Source of the DNA: DASYSA01 sp036003885
Lineage (GTDB): Bacteria; Acidobacteriota; Blastocatellia; UBA7656
Length of the DNA: 5,024 bases
Assembly: GCA_036003885.1 (NCBI GenBank)
Contig: DASYSA010000435.1
Location: 1-5,024 of the forward strand
Reading direction: 5' to 3'
This document shows positions 1 through 4,923 of this stretch, in pieces. Numbering within the stretch: position 1 is the first letter of the stretch; each line of letters opens with the position of its first letter. Below the pieces are notes generated by a model. That model did no database searches, was not told the origin of the DNA, and worked only from the letters and a program-made list of their open reading frames with translations. The translations under genes and the position numbers were made by a program.

Positions 1-185
1 CGCCGGATGCGCTGCAGGCTATGAAGATCGACGCGAGAAATACGCCCCTCATCAGATGCTGTCTTGTGGAATTCGATAGACCACACATAAGCCGGTCCGC
101 CGATTCTATTGGCGCGTTCGGGGTTTTGTCAATCAAAGCACTCGTAGCGGGTGCGCGTCACGATTTTGCGCGAATAGCCGGGCAC

Positions 186-221
186 CGCTTGAGGTAGCAA
201 AAAGATTCTTCACCTCAGGCG
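186..221. repeat. 10-bp inverted repeat / stem-loop
   Basis: CGCTTGAGGT (186-195) pairs with ACCTCAGGCG (212-221) over ten positions, nine Watson-Crick and one G-U, around a 16-nt loop that contains AAAAAGATTCTTC. No T-run follows on either strand, so it is not a typical intrinsic terminator. The motif AAGATTCTTC next to a CCTCAGG arm resembles short intergenic repeats I recall from many environmental bacterial genomes, but I cannot verify copies elsewhere. It could be a repeat unit, a terminator for an upstream gene, or a structured RNA element. Confidence 0.4.
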
Positions 222-280
222 AACACGACGGAGACGGAGCACACGGGAAGCAACGATTAAAATCGGAATCGTGGAATCGA

Positions 281-292
281 GGGTCTGACCCC
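281..292. repeat. GGGTCTGACCCC short palindromic element
   Basis: GGGT (281-284) and ACCC (288-291) form an interrupted palindrome around CTG. The string GGGTCTGACCCC is, from memory, a frequent intergenic word in genomes that carry REP-associated tyrosine transposases. No transposase gene lies in the window, so if the assignment is right this would be a solitary non-autonomous unit. The arms are only 4 bp, so chance is a real alternative. Confidence 0.25.
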
Positions 293-388
293 AGTCAAGT
301 CTCAATTCCTTGTTCACTACTACGCCGTCGGTGGGGAATGCGCACAATCTTGACGCGCACCCACTCGTAGCCGCAACTCGCTACTCGC

Positions 389-423
389 TTGACAGGGTTG
401 AGACATTCGATGAGAGTTATTGT
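389..423 (+). promoter_or_regulatory. Weak candidate promoter for the S8 protease gene
   Basis: TTGACA at 389-394 is a perfect -35 hexamer, and a second near-consensus TTGAGA follows at 398-403. No good -10 box sits 16-18 nt downstream: at 17-nt spacing the hexamer is GAGAGT, and TATTGT (418-423) is badly spaced for either -35. If this region is the promoter, the protease mRNA would have an untranslated leader of roughly 125 nt. The TGACA/TGTCA arms at 390-394 and 421-425 also form a short inverted repeat that might be an operator. Confidence 0.22.
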
Positions 424-537
424 CAGTCTGAAACGCGCTTCAAGGCAAAGCCCGGTCGAGCGACGCCACTTTCGGTGCCGGCTTGTCGAAACACACGCTT
501 GGAGAATCCTCCGCGTAGCGCCTCAGGAACGTTCGGC

Positions 538-543
538 AAGGAG
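538..543 (+). promoter_or_regulatory. Ribosome binding site of the S8 protease gene
   Basis: AAGGAG lies 8 nt before the ATG at 552. It supports that start over the in-frame ATG at 561, which would shorten the basic n-region of the signal peptide. Confidence 0.75.
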
Positions 544-551
544 ATCCTGGA

Positions 552-3500
552 ATGAAAGCGATGATCACGAGGGCCTCGATAATCACGACATCTCTGTTGA
601 TACTCGCCCTCGTAGGCGCCTTTTCAACTTCCTCAAACAATGACCGCCAGCGGGTAGTCGGCCGGACCGAAAGCGGCTCAATATCGCAGAGGCGGGCGGC
701 GGCCAGGTTGGCAATGAAACCGCTCTCCTATCGCAGTCCGGGCCGGCTACACAAGCTAGTCATTCCCCGGGCTGAGAGTGAGATCGAAGCCCGTCTGCTA
801 TCCTCCCGATCCGCGCGGCGAGTCAGGGATCTGCCCTCCTCCACACTTATCGAAGTGACCGACGAGACACTGGCCTCGCTTGACTCAGCAACCCTCGAGC
901 GAGCCCAGTTGAGCGACGACATGAACGTGGTGCTGCTCAAGGCAGGCCAGATCGACACCACTGGTGCGGCCCCCCAGGTGAGCGAAGCACTCCGACAAGC
1001 TGACTCGCCGGCGAGATCGCTTCACCTCGTTCAACTGGCGGGCCTTCCAACCGCGGACGCGATCCGGGTTCTCAAGGCAACCGGTGCAGAGATCGTCTCC
1101 TACGTTCCCAACAACTGCTTCCTCATCTGGGCGACGCGATCTCAGAAGAATCGCCTCCGAGCGGGCGCATCAAGATCTGATCTGGTGCAGTGGGATGGAC
1201 CCTTTCATCCGGCTTACAAACTCGATCCTCGATTAAAGCTCGACTCGATTGAACAGATTCCTGTAGCCGTCGAGATCGTCGATACTCCCGAGGCGGACAA
1301 GACGCTGGCCCTAATCACCTCAATGTCTCGCAAGATACTGATGCCCGAATTTCGAGCAGCCAATACTGTTCACATCAGGCTTCTCGTCGAGTCCTTAAGG
1401 CTGCCCGAACTGGCCGCTCTCCCTGACGTCATTGCCATCGAGCCCTGGGCGAAGGTCACCCTTCACGACGAGCGAGCGAATCAGATCGTTGCAAATGCGG
1501 TCTCAGTGCAGACCATCAACAACATCCGCGTGAGCCAACCTGCGACGCCTGGATTCCTGTCGTTTTTGACTTCGGTTGGACTTGCTGCACCCTTCGATTT
1601 TGCGGTCGACATCGGGGATACCGGATTCGACCGGGGGGCGGCAATCGAGAGCCGGACGCATCCGGACTTTCGCGATGGCACGGGTTCGACGCGCCTTTCC
1701 TACCTGCACGACTTCTCATCCGACTTCGCTTTTCACCCGAACGACCCGACGATCTTACCCGCCCACGATACCTTTGGACATGGCACTCTGAACGCTTCGA
1801 TCGTGGGTGGCTTCAACGACAACTCGGGCAACGCATTCAGGGATTCCCTAGGGTTTCAGTATGGCCTGGGAGTGGCGCCCTTCGTGCAAATCGGCGTTTC
1901 GAAGCTGTTCAACGATCAGGGGGATTTCGGGACGAACTTCACCTACAATGACTTCTTGTCCTCTGCATATCGCGGCGGGGCTCGCATCACCAGCAATAGC
2001 TGGGGGGTCTGTGATATCGACTCCGGGTTTTGCAATCTGTACACCGATGAGTGCAGGGCGTTCGACGCCCGGGTCCGCGACGCCGATGTGGATACGCCCG
2101 GCAATCAGGAGATGATCGTAGTCTTCTCTGCCGGCAACGACGGTCAGGACCTTCCGGCCTCTATGAGCATGCCCGCGGCCAGCAAGAATGTAATTGCGGT
2201 CGGCGCCAGCGAGAGCTTTCGGGCCACCGACTCCGATGGCACCCCACTGCGTGATGGCTGCGGGGCGGGTCCTGCATTAGCGGATAATGCGCTCGACGTC
2301 CCCAACTTCTCTTCATTCGGGCCTGTCCAGGATGGCCGCAACAAGCCTGATCTGGTCGCTCCTGGCTCACACATGACCGGAGCGGCGACTCAAGACCCGG
2401 CCTATGCCGTCAAGTCAGAGGAGGACCTCGGAGTGTGCGATCATTATTTCCCGTTAGGCCAGACCCTGTACACCTGGTCCACGGGAACGAGCCAGGCCGC
2501 GCCAGTCGTCGCAGGAGGGGCCGCCCTCGCGTTTCAGTGGCTGCGGGCTCGCCTGGGAACAGCTCCGAGTCCGGCCCTGGTGAAAGCCCTGCTGCTCAAC
2601 TCGACAAGCTACGTGACCGGCACGAACGGCAGTGACAACCTGCCCGGCGCGCACCAGGGGTGGGGCTTGCTGAACCTGGGCCGAATGTTCGAAACAACCG
2701 ATCGCGTCCTGTACGATGAGGCGCCCTCGCGCACTTTCACGCAAAGCGGCGGCTCACCATTCGAGATAACCGGAATGGTAACCGACCCCTCGAAGGAGTT
2801 TCGCGTGATGCTGACCTGGACTGATGCTCCGGGCGTCTCCTTCTCCAATGCGCCTTATGTAAATGAGCTCAATCTTGAGGTCATCGTGGGAGGAGTCACC
2901 TATCGAGGCAATCATTTCTCGGGGCAGTATTCAACGCCGGGCGGCGGCTTCGATTTTCTCAACAACACCCAGGGAGTCAGACTTCCCGCAGGCGTTACGG
3001 GACCCTTCGTCATCCGAGTCCGGCCGAATGTCATAGCCGGCGACGGGGTGCCGGGCAATGGCATCGATCTCGACCAGGACTTTGCGCTCGTCGTCACCAA
3101 CGGCCACGAGGCCACGCTGCCCGTGCTCGCAGTCGATGAAGTCGAAGGAGTCGCCCTCGGCGCAACCGTGACCCATCCGGGCGGTGCGGTCGACGCCTCG
3201 TTGATACCTGACGAAACCGATCTTATCTCAATCACAGTGGTCAACCAGTCCAGTTCGGCCGAGGCCATCATAACTTCAGCTGCTCTGGCAATAGCTGGAG
3301 GTCCAAGCGCGTCCTCGTCTTACCCCGTTATTTCCGCACGAGGTTCGGCGACCCCCTCGTCGCCGTTCGCGATTCGAGTCCCTTCCAGCCTGGCCTGCGG
3401 ATCGGCTGTCGAGTTTCAATTGCGCTTGACCACCAGCGCCGGGCAGTTCGCGCTGCCGGTTCGCCTTCGCGTGGGACGTGAATCTTCACAGAGTGTGATT

Positions 3501-4055
3501 CTGGAGGACGACGTCGATAGCGGGCGGGTGAAGTGGAAAATGAAGAGGGGCTTTGGCATAGCCACCGGCGTCAGCACCAGCGGCAACAGCTCTTTTCACG
3601 CAGTTGATCCCGGCCAGGACGACGGCCACGATGCGCAACTGTCGACTATGTTTATGAAGAAGCAAGCCACCATTCCGGAGGATGCCGGCCAGGTGAGGTT
3701 GACCTTCTTTCATATCTTCAACTTTGAACCCGGGTTCGACGGAGGAGTACTGGAGGTTTCAACTGACGGTGGAGCGTCGTGGCAGGATCTGGGCTCGCGT
3801 GCCATCGTGGGCGGGTATGACGGCAAGGTTACCGCGGCTTCGGATAATCCGTTGGGCAACCGGTTCGCGTGGACCTCGCGCGGCAAGCCGGGAGTCTTTT
3901 CTCAAGTGGTCATCAATCTGGACGAGTTCGCGGGCCACAAGATCAAGTTGCAGTTTCTGGCGGGCTTCGACGGCGCGACCGGGGTGAAGGACGGGTATGC
4001 CGGGTGGTTCATTGACGACCTGAGGATCACTGCAAAGAGATTCACCTGCAGGTGA
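552..4055 (+). CDS. Secreted multidomain subtilisin-like serine peptidase (family S8)
   Basis: An endopeptidase that should be exported and act outside the cytoplasm. Residues 1-23 form a signal peptide: basic MKAMITR, then a hydrophobic core, with a plausible cut after V-G-A23. Residues about 30-340 are a long propeptide-like region. The segment near 157-200 (SLHLVQLAGL to NNCFLIW) and a second near 235-320 look like tandem inhibitor-type subdomains. The catalytic domain spans about 350-710 with Asp356 (GDTGFD), His410 (GHGTLNAS), the SNSWG substrate-binding strand (481-485), oxyanion-hole Asn529 (SAGND) and Ser647 (GTSQAAP), so it should be active. A beta-barrel follows at about 735-855 (RVMLTWTDAPG, later NGIDLDQDFALVVTNG), typical of KP-43-type subtilases. 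Next come an Ig-like sandwich (about 855-975) and a C-terminal jelly roll (about 980-1165; LEVSTDGGASWQDLG, GWFIDDLRI) like those in secreted peptidases and adhesins. The protein has eight cysteines, five of them in the catalytic domain (487, 494, 501, 570, 629). I see no sorting tail or anchor. Family is certain; substrate is unknown. Confidence 0.95.
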   Translation: MKAMITRASIITTSLLILALVGAFSTSSNNDRQRVVGRTESGSISQRRAAARLAMKPLSYRSPGRLHKLVIPRAESEIEARLLSSRSARRVRDLPSSTLIEVTDETLASLDSATLERAQLSDDMNVVLLKAGQIDTTGAAPQVSEALRQADSPARSLHLVQLAGLPTADAIRVLKATGAEIVSYVPNNCFLIWATRSQKNRLRAGASRSDLVQWDGPFHPAYKLDPRLKLDSIEQIPVAVEIVDTPEADKTLALITSMSRKILMPEFRAANTVHIRLLVESLRLPELAALPDVIAIEPWAKVTLHDERANQIVANAVSVQTINNIRVSQPATPGFLSFLTSVGLAAPFDFAVDIGDTGFDRGAAIESRTHPDFRDGTGSTRLSYLHDFSSDFAFHPNDPTILPAHDTFGHGTLNASIVGGFNDNSGNAFRDSLGFQYGLGVAPFVQIGVSKLFNDQGDFGTNFTYNDFLSSAYRGGARITSNSWGVCDIDSGFCNLYTDECRAFDARVRDADVDTPGNQEMIVVFSAGNDGQDLPASMSMPAASKNVIAVGASESFRATDSDGTPLRDGCGAGPALADNALDVPNFSSFGPVQDGRNKPDLVAPGSHMTGAATQDPAYAVKSEEDLGVCDHYFPLGQTLYTWSTGTSQAAPVVAGGAALAFQWLRARLGTAPSPALVKALLLNSTSYVTGTNGSDNLPGAHQGWGLLNLGRMFETTDRVLYDEAPSRTFTQSGGSPFEITGMVTDPSKEFRVMLTWTDAPGVSFSNAPYVNELNLEVIVGGVTYRGNHFSGQYSTPGGGFDFLNNTQGVRLPAGVTGPFVIRVRPNVIAGDGVPGNGIDLDQDFALVVTNGHEATLPVLAVDEVEGVALGATVTHPGGAVDASLIPDETDLISITVVNQSSSAEAIITSAALAIAGGPSASSSYPVISARGSATPSSPFAIRVPSSLACGSAVEFQLRLTTSAGQFALPVRLRVGRESSQSVILEDDVDSGRVKWKMKRGFGIATGVSTSGNSSFHAVDPGQDDGHDAQLSTMFMKKQATIPEDAGQVRLTFFHIFNFEPGFDGGVLEVSTDGGASWQDLGSRAIVGGYDGKVTAASDNPLGNRFAWTSRGKPGVFSQVVINLDEFAGHKIKLQFLAGFDGATGVKDGYAGWFIDDLRITAKRFTCR
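4042..4055. repeat. Perfect 14-bp palindrome over the protease stop codon
   Basis: TCACCTGCAGGTGA is fully self-complementary with no spacer, and its last three bases are the TGA stop of the protease gene. It encodes the final Thr-Cys-Arg. A palindrome of this size could be a protein-binding site or help form a 3' structure, but in 5 kb one of this length is only mildly unexpected, so function is unproven. Confidence 0.4.
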
Positions 4056-4078
4056 CCCGGAATCCCTATGGTCGGGTT
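4054..4078 (+). terminator. Weak stem-loop just after the protease gene
   Basis: ACCCG (4055-4059) pairs with CGGGT (4073-4077), extended by G-U pairs on both sides, around a loop of about 11-12 nt. It begins at the stop codon but has no following T-run, so it is at best a weak or factor-assisted terminator or an mRNA 3'-end stabiliser. It overlaps the 14-bp palindrome by two bases, so the two structures would compete. Confidence 0.2.
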
Positions 4079-4128
4079 CGGAGATCAGTCCATTGGGCAG
4101 TCGTTAGCCTCTCTCCAGCGAGCTTCAC

Positions 4129-4155
4129 CGCAAGAGTTCGACGTTCGCAAGAGTT
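4129..4155. repeat. 10-bp direct repeat CGCAAGAGTT, 17 nt apart
   Basis: CGCAAGAGTT occurs at 4129-4138 and again at 4146-4155, separated by CGACGTT. The 17-nt period suggests a small tandem duplication in the convergent intergenic gap. No function is apparent. Confidence 0.4.
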
Positions 4156-4165
4156 ACGAGGAAGT

Positions 4166-4195
4166 CGGCCGCCGGTAACGCGCGCGTGGCGGCCG
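4166..4195. terminator. GC-rich stem-loop, possible shared (bidirectional) terminator
   Basis: CGGCCGCC (4166-4173) pairs perfectly with GGCGGCCG (4188-4195), an 8-bp all-GC stem with a 14-nt loop. It lies between two convergent genes, 110 nt after the protease stop and 23 nt after the stop of the minus-strand membrane protein, which is where a terminator serving both would sit. Neither strand shows a run of T after the stem, so it is not a classical intrinsic terminator. The loop contains the self-complementary ACGCGCGCGT (4178-4187). A 9-bp direct repeat GCGTGGCGG (4184-4192 and 4195-4203) overlaps the right arm. Confidence 0.35.
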
Positions 4196-4218
4196 CGTGG
4201 CGGGCATCCAGTCAATGG

Positions 4219-4521
4219 CTAAGTCCCGATATACAGCCTCGCATCGGAGAATGTCTCGATCAACACCCCGGTGAGCAAAAGCACCTGAATTGCCGCCAGA
4301 ATCCAGAACCTTTTCTTCTGTCGTGCCCTGACAATCAGAAGGACCAACGTAATAAGGCCAAGGGCGAAGACTGCTAAACCCCGGACGCCCTCCGACCGCA
4401 ATCCCGGCGAGAAGAAGGTCAATGCCACAAGCGGCAGGAACCCCAGGACGAATCCCAGTAATCCCGCCATAGAGACCACGCGGCTGCTTCGTTTTGGATC
4501 TGTGATCATTACTGATTTCAT
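4219..4521 (-). CDS. Small predicted inner-membrane protein, three helices, unknown function
   Basis: I do not recognise a family. The 100 residues read as a coherent membrane protein: a short basic N-terminus (K10, R11, R14), helix 1 at about 15-37 (MAGLLGFVLGFLPLVALTFF), helix 2 at about 46-64, a strongly basic turn RARQKKR (65-71), helix 3 at about 72-89, and a short polar tail ending DARLYIGT. The positive-inside rule places the N-terminus and the 65-71 turn in the cytoplasm and the C-terminus outside. The ATG at 4521 is preceded by a modest AAGAGA ribosome-binding-like sequence 2 nt away. The in-frame ATG four codons later has no better site. The gene converges on the protease gene and diverges from the aminotransferase, so neither neighbour suggests its role. 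The hydrophobic pattern and charge layout make a chance frame unlikely. Confidence 0.7.
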   Translation of the reverse strand: MKSVMITDPKRSSRVVSMAGLLGFVLGFLPLVALTFFSPGLRSEGVRGLAVFALGLITLVLLIVRARQKKRFWILAAIQVLLLTGVLIETFSDARLYIGT

Positions 4522-4539
4522 TATCTCTTGTGTGGCGCC

Positions 4540-4613
4540 CGGCTCTCCACTGTTTCTGACTCGGTCCGCTGATAGATCGCCGCCTGGGACCTCGCTCGAC
4601 TGCGGCTCTCCAC
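4540..4613. repeat. Pair of 11-bp direct repeats upstream of the membrane-protein gene
   Basis: CGGCTCTCCAC occurs at 4540-4550 and 4603-4613; read in the direction of the minus-strand gene it is GTGGAGAGCCG. The copies start 63 bp apart, about six helical turns, so a protein bound to both would sit on the same DNA face. They lie in the leader or promoter zone of the minus-strand gene, 18 and 81 bp before its start codon. I could not identify a convincing -35/-10 pair for that gene. The repeats may be operator half-sites or a leftover duplication. Confidence 0.35.
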
Positions 4614-4662
4614 CTACCCCTCTTTATTGCAGCTGTCTAACTCCTACGATGATTTGCCAGAT

Positions 4663-4707
4663 TTCGAACGTTAACACAAGGCGACATGTCATCTTGACGC
4701 TCCTTGT
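4663..4707. promoter_or_regulatory. Palindrome cluster upstream of the aminotransferase promoter
   Basis: Three overlapping 6-bp palindromes TTCGAA, AACGTT and GTTAAC occupy 4663-4675. Next to them ACAAGG (4676-4681) and CCTTGT (4702-4707) form an inverted repeat around the 8-bp palindrome GACATGTC (4683-4690). The outer repeat is centred about 60 bp before the predicted transcription start, a usual place for an activator or for a regulator shared with the divergent gene. No known operator consensus is recognised. Confidence 0.25.
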
Positions 4708-4713
4708 CCTGGT

Positions 4714-4743
4714 TTGATCTCCCCGTCTCGCACGTGCTAGAAT
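4714..4743 (+). promoter_or_regulatory. Sigma70-type promoter with extended -10, for the leader ORF and aminotransferase
   Basis: TTGATC (4714-4719; TTGA matches the -35 consensus) is followed after 18 nt by TAGAAT (4738-4743; five of six match the -10 consensus). TG at 4735-4736 gives an extended -10, TGCTAGAAT. Transcription would begin near 4750 and leave a leader of about 170 nt before the aminotransferase start. This is the best promoter-like sequence in the window. Confidence 0.6.
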
Positions 4744-4776
4744 CCTTTCAATCTCAGAAAGGGAGGCAAAGAATCA

Positions 4777-4836
4777 ATGAATCGTACAATAAGACGCGCC
4801 CCCATTTCTATTCGAAGAGATCTTTTCGCCGACTAG
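4777..4836 (+). CDS. Candidate 19-residue Arg-rich leader peptide
   Basis: A short ORF encodes MNRTIRRAPISIRRDLFAD and stops at TAG. It begins about 27 nt after the predicted transcription start. AAAGGGAGG (4758-4766) precedes it by 10 nt, a strong ribosome binding site at a reasonable distance. Five of its 19 codons are Arg (residues 3, 6, 7, 13, 14), written as CGT, AGA, CGC, CGA and AGA. The next gene, 87 nt downstream, begins like an acetylornithine/4-aminobutyrate-type aminotransferase. Classic attenuation leaders are short ORFs rich in the amino acid concerned, so a link to arginine metabolism is conceivable, but the enzyme's substrate is not established. It could also be a constitutive short upstream ORF or chance. 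Confidence 0.4.
   Translation: MNRTIRRAPISIRRDLFAD
4813..4828 (+). promoter_or_regulatory. Small hairpin over the two Arg codons near the end of the leader ORF
   Basis: CGAAGAGATCTTTTCG is self-complementary apart from one G-T pair. As RNA it gives a 6-bp stem closed by a GAUC tetraloop. The left arm contains the adjacent codons CGA and AGA for Arg13-Arg14, so a ribosome paused there would hold the stem open. The stem is weak, so this is only suggestive. Confidence 0.25.
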
Positions 4837-4837
4837 C

Positions 4838-4919
4838 CCTCCTCTCTCCTATTACCAGATCCGAGATCATCTTAAATAGCTAAGGACAGTTCTTCCCAGC
4901 ATCAATTCCTGGAAGGAGG
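4838..4919 (+). promoter_or_regulatory. Leader region able to mask the aminotransferase ribosome binding site
   Basis: The aminotransferase ribosome binding site is GGAAGGAGG (4911-4919), only 4 nt from the ATG. Two upstream stretches can pair with it. TTCTTCC (4890-4896) matches GGAAGGA (4911-4917) with one G-U, giving a local 7-bp hairpin with a 14-nt loop. CCTCCT (4838-4843) matches AGGAGG (4914-4919) over six pairs. The CCTCCT tract begins just after the leader-ORF stop (4836) and can also pair with the leader's own GGGAGG site. A ribosome ending the leader ORF would cover it. The complementarity is visible; its regulatory use is inference, and purine-rich binding sites easily find CU-rich partners by chance. 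Confidence 0.3.
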
Positions 4920-4923
4920 CGCC

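Larger units (their letters stand above)
1..537. other. 5' flank without a convincing gene
   Basis: I find no gene I can support here. One plus frame is open from the left edge to a TAG at 195-197 (64 codons) and could be the tail of an upstream gene, but its translation matches nothing I know. A minus-strand frame starts at 52 and runs off the left edge with a hydrophobic beginning (MRGVFLASIFIAC), but it has no ribosome binding site. What the stretch visibly holds is a stem-loop (186-221), a short palindromic GGGTCTGACCCC element (281-292), a repeated GGAATCG (265-271 and 273-279) and a consensus -35-like hexamer at 389. It probably contains the promoter and untranslated leader of the protease gene. 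Confidence 0.5.

Noticed and set aside
1..52. Minus-strand frame starting at 52 with a lipoprotein-like beginning MRGVFLASIFIAC
   Set aside because: Only 17 codons are visible, there is no ribosome binding site upstream, and the residue at the -3 position of the lipobox would be Phe. Too little to call.
3..197. Plus-strand frame open from the left edge to TAG at 195-197, a possible tail of an upstream gene
   Set aside because: Only 64 codons, with an unrecognised, compositionally bland translation and no supporting feature. A frame of this length is expected by chance at this GC content.
310..555. TTG-started plus ORF of 81 codons whose TGA overlaps the protease ATG (ATGA), resembling translational coupling
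   Set aside because: No ribosome binding site before 310, no recognisable protein features, and the protease gene has its own good AAGGAG site. The overlap looks accidental.
2912..3271. Minus-strand ORF of 119 codons inside the protease gene
   Set aside because: Serine-, threonine- and proline-rich antisense shadow of the beta-barrel and linker coding region. It lies entirely within a well-supported gene and has no family signature.
4186..4377. Plus-strand ORF of 63 codons antisense to the membrane-protein gene
   Set aside because: Starts inside the GC-rich stem without a ribosome binding site and shows no protein features, while the opposite strand encodes a coherent three-helix protein.
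4502..4717. GTG-started plus ORF of 71 codons in the divergent intergenic region
   Set aside because: No ribosome binding site, an irregular Cys/Pro/Ser-rich translation, and overlap with the start of the minus-strand gene and with promoter-type sequence.
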